In this document: piece by piece, positions 42,205 through 51,167 of the stretch | Numbering within the stretch: position 1 is the stretch's first letter | Layout of the letters: each line of letters opens with the position of its first letter | Origin: Caballeronia humi | GTDB lineage: Bacteria; Pseudomonadota; Gammaproteobacteria; Burkholderiales; Burkholderiaceae | Direction: 5' to 3' | Length of the DNA stretch: 64,000 nt | Assembly (NCBI RefSeq): GCF_001544475.1 | Contig: NZ_FCNW02000002.1 | Span: 62,001 to 126,000 of the forward strand | Notes under the pieces: model-generated | The model's input: only the letters and a program-made list of their open reading frames with translations | Databases searched by the model: none | Told to the model about the DNA's origin: nothing | Position numbers and translations under genes: made by a program

Positions 42205-43596
42205 ATGGATGGTCCCGAAGCCAGGCTGACGAATTCGCTGCAATACCGGCTTTCGCTGTGGCTCGCCGCGGCGATCCTGATCAGCGCGCTCGCCGCTGGC
42301 GCGTTCTCGTTCGGCGCGGCTTTTTGGGAGGCCAACCAGATTCAGGACGGTCAGTTGCATGAGGTCGCCGCACTCGTAACGAGCGATAACATCGACGTAA
42401 TGGCGCGCGGCTCGGCACACTACGTGCCGTCTATAGAGCCCGAAGCCAAGGTGATCGTGCAACGCTTTCCCGACCACGAGCAGATGCATGGCGCGCTCTT
42501 CGGCCTTCCGCCCGGGCTTGCGGACGGCATCCACACCGTGCCGATCGGCGGCCTCGAATGGCGCGTCATCCTGAAGACGATCGATGCGCACACGCGCGTT
42601 GCGGTCGGCCAGCAGACGGCCGACCGCAATGAGATCGCGCGCAATAGTGCCGTCGCGACGCTGATTCCGTTCGTCGTGCTCGTGCCTGTGCTGCTCGCGA
42701 TCGTCGCGGTGCTCGTCAGGCGCATGTTCAAGCCGCTCGCGCGGCTCGCAGCCGAGCTGGACAACCGCTCCGAGCACGACCTGGCGCCCGTCGCCAGCCC
42801 GCTCGATGCGCGTCTTCCCACCGAGATCACGCCGTTCGTCGTGGCGAACAATCGGCTGCTCGCGCGCGTGGCGCGGGCGGTGGAACTGCAACGGCGCTTC
42901 GTCGCCGATGCCGCGCACGAACTGCGCTCGCCGCTCACGGCGCTTTCGCTGTACGCTGAGCGGCTGGAGGCGACCGACATGTCGCCGCAAGCCCGCGAGC
43001 GCCTCACGACGATGCGCCAGGGCATCGCCCGCACGCGCGCGCTGCTCGAACAGTTGCTGACGCTCGCGCGCGTGCAGGAAGCCGCGCAGACGAAGCTCGC
43101 GCGGGTATCGGTCGAGGGCGTCGTTCGGCGCATCCTCGAAGACCTGATACCGATCGCCCAGGCCCGAAATCTCGACATCGGCGTGGTGGGCAACATGAAC
43201 GCCGTCGTCGAGACGAGCGAGAGCGATCTCGCGACGATGCTCAAGAACCTCGTCGACAACGCGATTCGCTACACACCGCCCGGCGGCCGCATCGACTTGT
43301 CGGTGCAGACCGGGCACGGCGGCACGTCGATCCTGATCGACGATACCGGCCCCGGTATTCCCGTAGCAGAGCGCGAACGCGTTTTCGACCGCTTCTATCG
43401 CGTGCTCGGCAGTGGTCAGTCGGGCTCGGGGCTCGGCTTGTCGATCGTCCAGACGATCGCCGCGCGCCTCGGCGTGCGCGTCACGCTCGGCGATGCGCCG
43501 TGGGTGCCAGGCAGGACTGGCTTGCGCGTGGTCGTCGTGTTTCCGGAGGCCATAACGCAGCGCGAGTCGAAGGCGGAGTCCGCGACGATCGACTGA
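42205..43596 (+). CDS. Orphan sensor histidine kinase
   Basis: This 463-aa inner-membrane kinase has TM1 near residues 17-40, a periplasmic sensor of about 110 residues, TM2 near 150-172 (TLIPFVVLVPVLLAIVAVLV), a HAMP-like linker, the H-box FVADAAHELRSPLTAL, N-box LKNLVDNAIRYTP and G-boxes DDTGPGIP and GSGLGLSIV. It is QseC/TctE-like. No response regulator gene lies next to it. The ATG at 42205 follows AGGAACG; an in-frame ATG at 42178 is also possible. It is divergent from the molbindin gene. Confidence 0.87.
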   Translation: MDGPEARLTNSLQYRLSLWLAAAILISALAAGAFSFGAAFWEANQIQDGQLHEVAALVTSDNIDVMARGSAHYVPSIEPEAKVIVQRFPDHEQMHGALFGLPPGLADGIHTVPIGGLEWRVILKTIDAHTRVAVGQQTADRNEIARNSAVATLIPFVVLVPVLLAIVAVLVRRMFKPLARLAAELDNRSEHDLAPVASPLDARLPTEITPFVVANNRLLARVARAVELQRRFVADAAHELRSPLTALSLYAERLEATDMSPQARERLTTMRQGIARTRALLEQLLTLARVQEAAQTKLARVSVEGVVRRILEDLIPIAQARNLDIGVVGNMNAVVETSESDLATMLKNLVDNAIRYTPPGGRIDLSVQTGHGGTSILIDDTGPGIPVAERERVFDRFYRVLGSGQSGSGLGLSIVQTIAARLGVRVTLGDAPWVPGRTGLRVVVVFPEAITQRESKAESATID

Positions 43597-43603
43597 CACG
43601 CGT

Positions 43604-44776
43604 TTACGTCGAAAGAATCGTCACGAGCGCGACGGCCGAGTCGCCCGCGAGTTGCCCGCCGTTGTTTTCGGCGAGCGCGACCTTCGCGCCCGGACGCTGC
43701 CGCGCGCCCGCCGTGCCGCGCAACTGCCGCGTGAGTTCGACGATCTGCGCAACGCCCGTCGCTCCGACCGGATGCCCGCGCGACAAGAGGCCGCCGCTCG
43801 GATTCACTGAGATTCGACCGCCGAGGTCGGTGTCGCCCGAGCGAATCAGCTTCGGCGCGTCGCCGGGCGCGCAGAGACCGAGATTCTCGTAATGGATCAA
43901 CTCGGCAGGCGCGGACGCATCGTGCAACTCTACGACATGCACGTCCGACGGCCCGATCCCTGCTTCTTCATAAGCCGCGTTCGCGGCCCGCACCGCGACG
44001 AGTTCGCCCGAGCCATCGGCCTTTGCCGAAACGATCGAACTCGCGCGGATGAACACTGGCCGGATGTCGTGCTTCATCGCGTAGTCCTCGGAGCAGATGA
44101 AGACCGCCGCGCCTCCATCGCCGATCGACGAGCACATGAAGAGCGTGAGCGGGTCGCTCACCATGCGGCTTTCGAGCACTTCCTCGACGGTCGTTTCCTT
44201 GCGGAACTGCGCATGCGGATTCAGCGATCCCGCACGCCGGCTCTTCACGACTACGCGCGCGAAGTCGCTGGCCTCGGCGCCGGTCTTCTCCATCCACTTG
44301 CGGGCCTTCGCCGCGTAGAGGTCCATGAAGAGCGAGCCGGTGCCGGTTTTCACACCTTCGGGCAGCGGCTCTTCCAGATCGACGGCCTTCGCAAATGCGC
44401 CGAACGACACCGCCTTGTCCTCGTGCGAGAGCTTCTCGACGCCGACCACGAGCGCCGTTTCCGCCTGTCCCGACGCCACCGAGAGCCACGCAAGGTTGAG
44501 CGCCGAACTGCCCGACGCGCACGCGTTCTCGATGTTGAACATGGGCTTGCCGTCGAGCCCGGTATTGCGCAACGACGACTGCGCGCGAATCATTTCCTGG
44601 CCCGTGACGACGCCCGCCGCCGCGTTGCCGAAGAAGACGTGTTCGACGTCGTTCACCGTGACGTGCGCGTCCCTCAGTGCGAGCGCGACCGCTTCTTCAG
44701 CGAGCGACTTGAGGTTGCGGTCGAGGAACTTGCCAAAGGGCGTCATGCCGACGCCGCCGATAACTACATTGCGCAT
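43604..44776 (-). CDS. SCP2-type thiolase
   Basis: This 390-aa protein is a thiolase-fold enzyme: Cys86 in NIENACASGSSALN and His in SRGHPVGATG are present, but the C-terminal CxG Cys of classical thiolases is replaced (AENNGGQLAGDSA), as in SCP2/lipid-transfer-type thiolases. It should act on acyl-CoA cleavage or condensation. It follows the MFS gene by 69 bp and forms a CoA-linked cluster with the SDR, hydratase and CoA-transferase nearby. Confidence 0.85.
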   Translation of the reverse strand: MRNVVIGGVGMTPFGKFLDRNLKSLAEEAVALALRDAHVTVNDVEHVFFGNAAAGVVTGQEMIRAQSSLRNTGLDGKPMFNIENACASGSSALNLAWLSVASGQAETALVVGVEKLSHEDKAVSFGAFAKAVDLEEPLPEGVKTGTGSLFMDLYAAKARKWMEKTGAEASDFARVVVKSRRAGSLNPHAQFRKETTVEEVLESRMVSDPLTLFMCSSIGDGGAAVFICSEDYAMKHDIRPVFIRASSIVSAKADGSGELVAVRAANAAYEEAGIGPSDVHVVELHDASAPAELIHYENLGLCAPGDAPKLIRSGDTDLGGRISVNPSGGLLSRGHPVGATGVAQIVELTRQLRGTAGARQRPGAKVALAENNGGQLAGDSAVALVTILST

Positions 44777-44845
44777 ACTGTCTCCAATCGAGAGTGTAAA
44801 AAACGAACTGCTGCGGTGACGCTTCAGCTTTCAGAGTCGTCGCTC

Positions 44846-46150
44846 CTAGTCGAGAATCTTCCCGCGTGTCTCGGGCATCCGTGCATACACGACGAAACCC
44901 ACCGAGCACACTACCGCCACGTAGACCCACACGTATTGCGACAGGCCCGAGCTGGTCATCGCGGTCATGATGTAAGGGAGCGTGCCACCGAACACCGCCG
45001 CCGATACCGCATACGGCAGCGCCACGCCTGTTGCGCGCACTTCGGCAGGGAACTGCTCGGCCATCACGGTGGCGCACGTCGCGGCGAAGCCCGAAGAGAG
45101 CAGCATGCCGATCGTGACAATGGTGGTGGCCGTCCAGAAGTCGTTGGTTAGGAAGTGCAGAGCGGGCCATGCGAAGAGGGCCGAGCCGCCGGCGAACACA
45201 AGCAATACGGGCTTGCGCCCGACGCGGTCGGAGAGCATGCCGATCAGCGGAATAGCGACGAGCGAAGCGATGATCGAAATAACACTCGCGCTGAACGCTT
45301 CGCGCAGCGGCAAGCCAGTGCGCATGTGTGCGAAGGTGGGAAACAGCACGAGCCAGAGGTAGATGCACAGGTTGCCCGCCATTGCGATACCGATCACCCG
45401 CAGCGCCGCGCGCCGATGTTCGCGCACGATCACGAGAAACGGATGTCGCGTGCGCCGATGCGATGCCGCGGTCCGCTTGAACGCATCGGTTTCGGCGACG
45501 GTCAGCCGCATCCACAGCGCGACGAAACCCATCAGTCCCGCGATCGTGAACGCGATGCGCCAGCCCCAGGCCGCCATGTCCGGCGGCGCGATGACCGACG
45601 TGAGGATGTAGCCGATCAACGCCGCGACGAGCACGCCCGCGTTCACCGCGAAGTGCTGCCACGATCCCGCGAAGCCGCGCCGCGAAGGCGCCGACGATTC
45701 GATCAGGAACGTCGATGCAGAGCCGAACTCACCGCCTGCGGCAAACCCCTGGATCAGCCGAGCGAGCACGAGGACGATCGGCGCCGCGATGCCGATCGTC
45801 GCGTAACCGGGACACGCCGCGATCACGAGCGAGCTGCCCGCCATCAGCGCGACCGACAGCGCGAGGCCGTTCTTGCGGCCGTGACGATCGGCGTAGGCGC
45901 CCAGCAGCGCGCCGCCGATAGGCCGCATCACGAAGCCGACCGCGAACACGGCGAACGCCGAGAGCAGCGCGACGCGATCGTTGTTCGCGGGGAAGAAGTG
46001 CCGCGAGAAGAGTGAGGCGAAGGTCGCGTAAATGATCCAGTCGGTGAATTCGACGATGGTGCCGAGTGTCGCCGCGATGATGGCTTTTCTCTGCGCTCGC
46101 GTGAGCGGCGTCGCGTCTGCTGCGACAACCTTTGGAAGGGTGGTATCCAT
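44846..46150 (-). CDS. MFS transporter, metabolite:H+ symporter type
   Basis: This 434-aa protein has 12 hydrophobic segments and MHS-family signatures: GTIVEFTDWIIYATF, MRPIGGALLGAYADRHGRKNGL in pieces (the motif-A loop), RLIQGFAAGGEFG and LIGMLSDRVGRKPVLL. It probably imports an organic acid. The ATG at 46150 follows CGGAGACAAAG. It lies upstream of the thiolase gene and is divergent from the SDR gene, suggesting it imports the substrate of this pathway. Confidence 0.9.
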   Translation of the reverse strand: MDTTLPKVVAADATPLTRAQRKAIIAATLGTIVEFTDWIIYATFASLFSRHFFPANNDRVALLSAFAVFAVGFVMRPIGGALLGAYADRHGRKNGLALSVALMAGSSLVIAACPGYATIGIAAPIVLVLARLIQGFAAGGEFGSASTFLIESSAPSRRGFAGSWQHFAVNAGVLVAALIGYILTSVIAPPDMAAWGWRIAFTIAGLMGFVALWMRLTVAETDAFKRTAASHRRTRHPFLVIVREHRRAALRVIGIAMAGNLCIYLWLVLFPTFAHMRTGLPLREAFSASVISIIASLVAIPLIGMLSDRVGRKPVLLVFAGGSALFAWPALHFLTNDFWTATTIVTIGMLLSSGFAATCATVMAEQFPAEVRATGVALPYAVSAAVFGGTLPYIMTAMTSSGLSQYVWVYVAVVCSVGFVVYARMPETRGKILD

Positions 46151-46466
46151 CTTTGTCTCCGTGTTTCTTTGTCGTGATTGCGTGCCGTCCGGATGACGCA
46201 CGCGCCGATTGCCGGACTCCTTGCGCCGTTGCAGCCAGAAGGCACCTCGGCACATGGACGCATCGTAGGTTTGAAGAACGTAGCCGTACAAACGATTTTT
46301 TCTCAGAACTGGCATGAGTTTTTTTCGTACCCCCTGATCGCTTGACGCATGGCAGACTTCGATTGATCGCAAGTCAATTGAAGTCGCAGGAAATGTCGTT
46401 TGAGCGGGGACGTGGCGAGCCCTAGCATCGAAGCATGCAAGGACTTTCATTCAACGGAGACACGCC
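46151..46466. other. Divergent control region (316 bp) of the CoA catabolic cluster
   Basis: No gene is supported. Features seen are AT-rich runs near 46295-46326 and the inverted repeat at 46355-46385. CAACGGAGACACGCC gives the SDR ribosome site. Both divergent promoters should lie here. Confidence 0.5.
46355..46385. promoter_or_regulatory. Inverted repeat, likely operator
   Basis: GACTTCGATTGA at 46355-46366 and TCAATTGAAGTC at 46374-46385 match in 11 of 12 positions around 7 nt. The symmetry and position between the divergent MFS-thiolase and SDR-hydratase operons fit a regulator site, possibly for the LysR protein encoded at 48058-48957. Confidence 0.55.
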
Positions 46467-47234
46467 ATGAACGCAACCACGAACCATCGATCAGATGAAG
46501 TCGCCATCGTTACGGGCGGTGCGAAAGGCATCGGCCTCGGCATCGCGACGGCACTCGCGAAGAGCGGCCGTCGCATCGCGCTCTTCGATCGCGACGGCGC
46601 GAGCCTCGACGAAGCAGCCAGCGCGCTCGCAGCCGAGGGTGCCGACGCGATCGGCCTCGCGGTCGATGTGACGAAAAGCGAATCGGTGAACGCGGCGGTG
46701 GAGACGGTGGCGGAACGCTTCGGCCGCGTGGATGTGCTCGTGAACAACGCGGGCATCGTGCGCGACAAGCGCATCACGAAGATGAGCGACGACGACTGGG
46801 ACGCCGTCATCGACGTCAATCTGAAATCGCAGTTCCTGTGCTGCCGTGCGGTGCTGGAGTACATGGTCCCCGCGCAGTACGGTCGCATCGTGAATATATC
46901 GTCGCGCGCGTGGCTCGGGGGTATCGGGCAATCGAACTATTCCGCTGCGAAGGGCGGCGTTGTGAGCCTCACGCGCAGTCTTGCGCTCGAATGGGCGAGC
47001 GCGGGCGTGACCGTCAACGCGATAGCGCCGGGCATCGTCGATACGCCGCTCTTTCGCAAGTTCGACGCCGATCTTCAGGAGCGGCTGAAGAAATCAGTGC
47101 CGGTGCAGAGGATCGGCACGCCGGAGGACATCGCGCAGGCCGTGCTGTTTTTCGCGCAGAAAGAGGCGTCGTACATCACCGGGCAGACGCTTTATGTGTG
47201 TGGTGGCCGGTCGCTGTCGTCGCCGAGCGTTTGA
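46467..47234 (+). CDS. SDR-family oxidoreductase (FabG-like)
   Basis: This 255-aa protein has the Rossmann motif VTGGAKGIG, NNAG, a catalytic Ser in VNISSRAW and YSAAKGG, and ends YVCGGRSL. It is probably a 3-hydroxyacyl-CoA or similar dehydrogenase. It is followed after 10 bp by the enoyl-CoA hydratase gene, suggesting consecutive steps of a CoA-linked degradation. Confidence 0.88.
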   Translation: MNATTNHRSDEVAIVTGGAKGIGLGIATALAKSGRRIALFDRDGASLDEAASALAAEGADAIGLAVDVTKSESVNAAVETVAERFGRVDVLVNNAGIVRDKRITKMSDDDWDAVIDVNLKSQFLCCRAVLEYMVPAQYGRIVNISSRAWLGGIGQSNYSAAKGGVVSLTRSLALEWASAGVTVNAIAPGIVDTPLFRKFDADLQERLKKSVPVQRIGTPEDIAQAVLFFAQKEASYITGQTLYVCGGRSLSSPSV

Positions 47235-47244
47235 GGGAACGAAC

Positions 47245-48048
47245 GTGACCATCCACTACACAGTTTCGAATTACGTCGCGACGATCGGCCTCGATCGCCC
47301 CGAAGCGCTTAATGCACTCGATCTGGCGAGCCTCAAAGAACTGCGCGCCGCGCTTTCGCGAGCGCGCGACGATGACGACGTGCGCGTGATCGTGCTGACC
47401 GGTGCGGGACGCAAGTCGTTTTGCGTCGGCGCGGATCTGAAGAACACGCTGCCGCCGTCGACCAGCTTCAGTTCCTCATTCGTCAAATCGATCGATCGCG
47501 CGGGGGCCGAAGGCATCTATGTGCGCCTGATGGACCTGACTTCGTTGCGAATCTTCAAGCCGATCATCGGCGCGATCAACGGATATTGCCTCGGCGGCGG
47601 GCTCGAACTGGCGCTGCAATGCGATCTGCGCATCGCGTCGAGCAACGCGGTGTTCGGCTTGCCGGAAGCGGTCGTCGCGAGCATCCCGGCCGTGTGCGGG
47701 ATTCAGGCGTTGCAGAAGGCGGTGCCATCGGCGATCGCGATGAAGATGCTGCTCACCGGCGCGAAAATCGACGCCGCTTACGCGGAGCGCGTGGGTCTCG
47801 TTTCTGACGTGACGGAGCCCGAGGCACTGATGGACAAGGCACACGAACTCGCGGGCGCGATCGCGGCCAATGGTCCGCTTGCCGTGCAGATGATCAAGAA
47901 AGTGGCGGAGACGAGCAGCAACGTGCCGCTTACGCAGGCGATCGAATTTACTGAACTGGCGTGGGGCGCGATGCGCGAATCGGAGGATCGGGTGGAAGGG
48001 CGCAAGGCGTTCGCGGAGAAGCGCAAGCCTCGTTTCAAAGGGCGCTGA
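47245..48048 (+). CDS. Enoyl-CoA hydratase/isomerase family protein
   Basis: This 267-aa crotonase-fold protein starts at GTG 47245 (VTIHYTVSNYVATIGLDRPEA), which follows TTGAGGGAAC. Oxyanion-hole blocks are RKSFCVGADLK and NGYCLGGGLELALQCDLRIA; PEAVVASIPAVCG follows. The substrate is unknown. It pairs with the upstream SDR and converges with the LysR gene after 9 bp. Confidence 0.88.
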   Translation: MTIHYTVSNYVATIGLDRPEALNALDLASLKELRAALSRARDDDDVRVIVLTGAGRKSFCVGADLKNTLPPSTSFSSSFVKSIDRAGAEGIYVRLMDLTSLRIFKPIIGAINGYCLGGGLELALQCDLRIASSNAVFGLPEAVVASIPAVCGIQALQKAVPSAIAMKMLLTGAKIDAAYAERVGLVSDVTEPEALMDKAHELAGAIAANGPLAVQMIKKVAETSSNVPLTQAIEFTELAWGAMRESEDRVEGRKAFAEKRKPRFKGR

Positions 48049-48057
48049 AAAGACGTG

Positions 48058-48957
48058 TCACACCTGCTCGTCGCATGTAGACAGCAGCCAGGTGCGGAAC
48101 GCGGCGAACTCGGGGCTCGCGAGATGCTTTGGCGGATAGACGAGATAGTACGTGTACGCGCCGAGATCGAGCACGAACGAAAACGGCATGACGAGCGTGC
48201 CGGCGCGAAGCTGGTCGGCAACCAGCACGCGCTGCGCAATCGCGATGCCGTGCCCTTGCGTCGCGGCGAAGTACGCGAGGATCGAGCTCTCGTAGCTGAG
48301 GCCGCTTAAGGGATTGACGCCGCGTACGCCGGCCGCGTCGAGCCATTTGGCCCAGTCTTCGCGGCGCGCGAGTGAATGAAGCAACGGAACGTTGCGAAGG
48401 CTCGACGCGGTCGCGTCCGTCAGCTCGGGATGCGCGTGCAGGAACTCGGGGCTGCATACCGGGACGAGTTCGTTTGGCACGAGCCGGTCCGAACCTACGT
48501 CCGACGACGGCGTGTGCGAAAGCCGGATCGCGGCATCGACGTCTTCGGCGTTGAAGTCCACCGCCTGCAGCGAAGTAGTCAGGCTCACCTCGATGTCGGG
48601 ATACTCGCGATGAAACGTCGAGAGACGCGGCAGCAGCCAGTTCATCGAGAACGTCGTATAGGCGCGGATCTTCAACGTGCGACGGCGGCGCGCTTCAGTG
48701 AGGTTGATGGTCGCGGTGCGCAACGTTTCGAAGCCGCGCACGATGTCCGTCAGATAGCGCTCGCCCATCGGCGTCAGCGTGATCGCGCGATGTCCGCGAT
48801 CGAAGAGCAGCACGCCGAGCTGGTCTTCCAGCAGCTTGATCTGCCGGCTGACGGCCGCGGGCGTGACGTTCAGTTCGTCGGCGGCGAGCTGAATGCTCAA
48901 GAGGCGCCCGCAGACTTCGAAGGCGCGCAGCGCGTTGAGGGACGGAAGGGTTCGCAT
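48058..48957 (-). CDS. LysR-family regulator, GcvA-like
   Basis: This 299-aa protein has the N-terminal HTH typical of the GcvA group (LPSLNALRAFEVCGRLLSIQL; LNVTPAAVSRQIKLLEDQLG in pieces) and an effector domain ending FRTWLLSTCDEQV. It lies between the SDR-hydratase pair and the CoA-transferase, divergent from the latter, and is the obvious candidate regulator of the cluster. Confidence 0.9.
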   Translation of the reverse strand: MRTLPSLNALRAFEVCGRLLSIQLAADELNVTPAAVSRQIKLLEDQLGVLLFDRGHRAITLTPMGERYLTDIVRGFETLRTATINLTEARRRRTLKIRAYTTFSMNWLLPRLSTFHREYPDIEVSLTTSLQAVDFNAEDVDAAIRLSHTPSSDVGSDRLVPNELVPVCSPEFLHAHPELTDATASSLRNVPLLHSLARREDWAKWLDAAGVRGVNPLSGLSYESSILAYFAATQGHGIAIAQRVLVADQLRAGTLVMPFSFVLDLGAYTYYLVYPPKHLASPEFAAFRTWLLSTCDEQV

Positions 48958-49124
48958 CAGAAAATGGTAGCACGGGCGTTGTGTGTGGCGGAGCGGGTTA
49001 TTACCGGCAAAAGCCCTTAGAAAAACTCAACTGAGGTTCGAATAAAAGTCGTTTGTCTGCGAATGCGGGGCAACGTATCGTTTTATCCAAGGTTTAAGCG
49101 CAGGTGACGGAAATGGAGACGGCA

Positions 49125-51080
49125 ATGCTGGACGGAGTACGAATTCTTGCGTGGGGCGAACGCAGCGCGGTGAAGCTGAGCGCGACGCTTCTCGAACGCG
49201 CAGGTGCCAGGGTCGAAGTCACCGACGCCGACCCTATCGACGCTTTCAGCTACGACGCGATCGTGGTCTCATCGGACGTGAGTTCAGCGGCGCGGCGCGG
49301 CGTGATCGCGGAACTGAAGTCGGCGGGCAAGTACATCGTCTGCGATATCACCGCGACCGGTCCGCAAGGCTCGCGAGCGGGCATCCCATGGACCGATGCG
49401 CAGATCCAGGCGATGACCGGCCTCATGGATACGACCGGCTTCTCCAACGGCCAGCCCGTTCGCATCGGCGTGCCGTTCACGGAGATCTCGGCGGCGATGT
49501 ACGCGGCTGCCGCAGTGGCTTCGGCGCTTCGTGTCGCGACGCTGCGCGGCATCAGGCAGAACATCGACGTCACGCTGTTCGGGTGCGCGGCGAGCGCGCT
49601 GACCACGTTTCTTCCAGCCGCGTTCGCGAGCGAGACGGTCGGGCGCGTCGGCAACCGGCATCCGGCGTGCGCGCCCTGGAATGCATTCAGAACACGCGAT
49701 GGCTGGATCCTCATTTGCACGAGCACCGAGGAACAATGGCGCAAGATCAAGCACGCAGCCGGTGTGCCGGAACTCGAGGACGCGCGGTTCGCGACGCTCG
49801 CGGATCGCGTGCGCCACGTCGGTGCCCTCGACGCGCTGATCGAAACGTGGACGCGCACGTTGACGACCGATTCCTGTTCGCGCCTCTGCGAACGCATCGG
49901 TGTGGCGGCCGGGCCGATCGTATCGGTCGCGGACTTGCCGGGCGAGCCCAACTTTCGGATGCGTCACGCGCATGCAGCAGAACAGGTGGATGCGCAAGGC
50001 GTCGATCAGGAGACGTATCGCGACGTATCGGTGTTTCGCACGTCGCCGCTGATCAGGACCAAGGGTGAAGAAACGATACAGATGACCGAGGGTGCCACTG
50101 CCGAAAACGATGCCGGCCCGCTCGCCGGCGTGAAGGTGATCGAAATCGGCCAGTACACGACCGCGCCGCTCGTCGGCAAGCATCTCGCGGCACTCGGCGC
50201 GGAAGTCGTGAAGATCGAGCCGCCCGAAGGTGAAGTCGCGCGCGCATGGATGCCGGGGCAGAACGGCACGAGCTACTTCTTCGCGCTCAACAACACGGAC
50301 AAGCAGACGATTTCGCTCGATCTGAAACAGGAAGCGGACCGCGCGCATCTGCGCAAGCTGCTCGCTACCGCCGACGTCCTCGTCGAAAACCTGCGGCCCG
50401 GCGCGCTCGCGAAACTCGGTTTCGATCGCGCGGCACTCGGTGGTATCAACCCGAAGCTGATTTATTGCTCAATATCCGGCTTCGGCATCGAGTCCGCGTA
50501 TCCAACGCGGCCAGCGTTCGACACCGTGATCCAGGCGATGGGCGGACTGATGGATCTCACGCGCAGTGAAGGGATGCCCGTGAAGCTCGGCGCATCGGGC
50601 GCGGACATTCTCGGCGGGCAGGCTGCGCTCTTTGCGATCGTCGCGACGCTGGCCGGTCGCGCACGCAACGCGGGCACCTTCGTCGAAGTATCGATGCAGG
50701 ACGTCGCCGCGTGGTGCGCGTTGTTCGCGACGGGCAATCCGCAGCCAACGGGTGCGGCCGTTCCGTGCAGCGACGGTTACGTGTGGGTCGAAGGCGATTA
50801 CGCCGGAACGCACGCGAAGTGCGGCGCGATGACGAGACAGCGCGCAGTCGCGAGGCTCGCGGCGTCGGGGTTACGCGCGGTGCCGGTCGCACGCGTGCAC
50901 GAGTTGATGGAAGACGGCGACTTCCTCGCTGACATGCTGAGCGTCGCGCGCGACACGCGCGGTGCGTTCTGGCCGGTGCTGAAGGTCCCGTACCGGCTTT
51001 CGCGCACACCCGCGCGCGTTCGCGCGGTGCCGGGCGCGCCCGAATGCGTGACATTCGCGGACGAAGTTCATACCGATTGA
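49125..51080 (+). CDS. Duplicated class III CoA-transferase (CaiB/BaiF type) with degenerate first half
   Basis: This 651-aa protein is two CaiB-like halves. The first begins MLDGVRILAWGERSAVKLSA and has TGLMDTTGFSNGQPVRIG; the second begins PLAGVKVIEIGQYTTAPLVG and has QAMGGLMDLTRSEGMPVKLG. Class III enzymes use one Asp. It is present in the second half (EVSMQDVAAW) but Gly in the first (DVTLFGCAAS). Each half is shorter than a normal 400-aa transferase. ATG 49125 follows GGAGA; ATG 49113 and GTG 49104 are alternatives. It probably activates the substrate of this cluster. Confidence 0.82.
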   Translation: MLDGVRILAWGERSAVKLSATLLERAGARVEVTDADPIDAFSYDAIVVSSDVSSAARRGVIAELKSAGKYIVCDITATGPQGSRAGIPWTDAQIQAMTGLMDTTGFSNGQPVRIGVPFTEISAAMYAAAAVASALRVATLRGIRQNIDVTLFGCAASALTTFLPAAFASETVGRVGNRHPACAPWNAFRTRDGWILICTSTEEQWRKIKHAAGVPELEDARFATLADRVRHVGALDALIETWTRTLTTDSCSRLCERIGVAAGPIVSVADLPGEPNFRMRHAHAAEQVDAQGVDQETYRDVSVFRTSPLIRTKGEETIQMTEGATAENDAGPLAGVKVIEIGQYTTAPLVGKHLAALGAEVVKIEPPEGEVARAWMPGQNGTSYFFALNNTDKQTISLDLKQEADRAHLRKLLATADVLVENLRPGALAKLGFDRAALGGINPKLIYCSISGFGIESAYPTRPAFDTVIQAMGGLMDLTRSEGMPVKLGASGADILGGQAALFAIVATLAGRARNAGTFVEVSMQDVAAWCALFATGNPQPTGAAVPCSDGYVWVEGDYAGTHAKCGAMTRQRAVARLAASGLRAVPVARVHELMEDGDFLADMLSVARDTRGAFWPVLKVPYRLSRTPARVRAVPGAPECVTFADEVHTD

Positions 51081-51167
51081 AAGATCCGGCGCTTTGAAAG
51101 CCGCCGGCGATGCGCAGTCGTCACGACTGCACGAAACGCCAACTACTTTTGCAAAGGAACTGCAATC

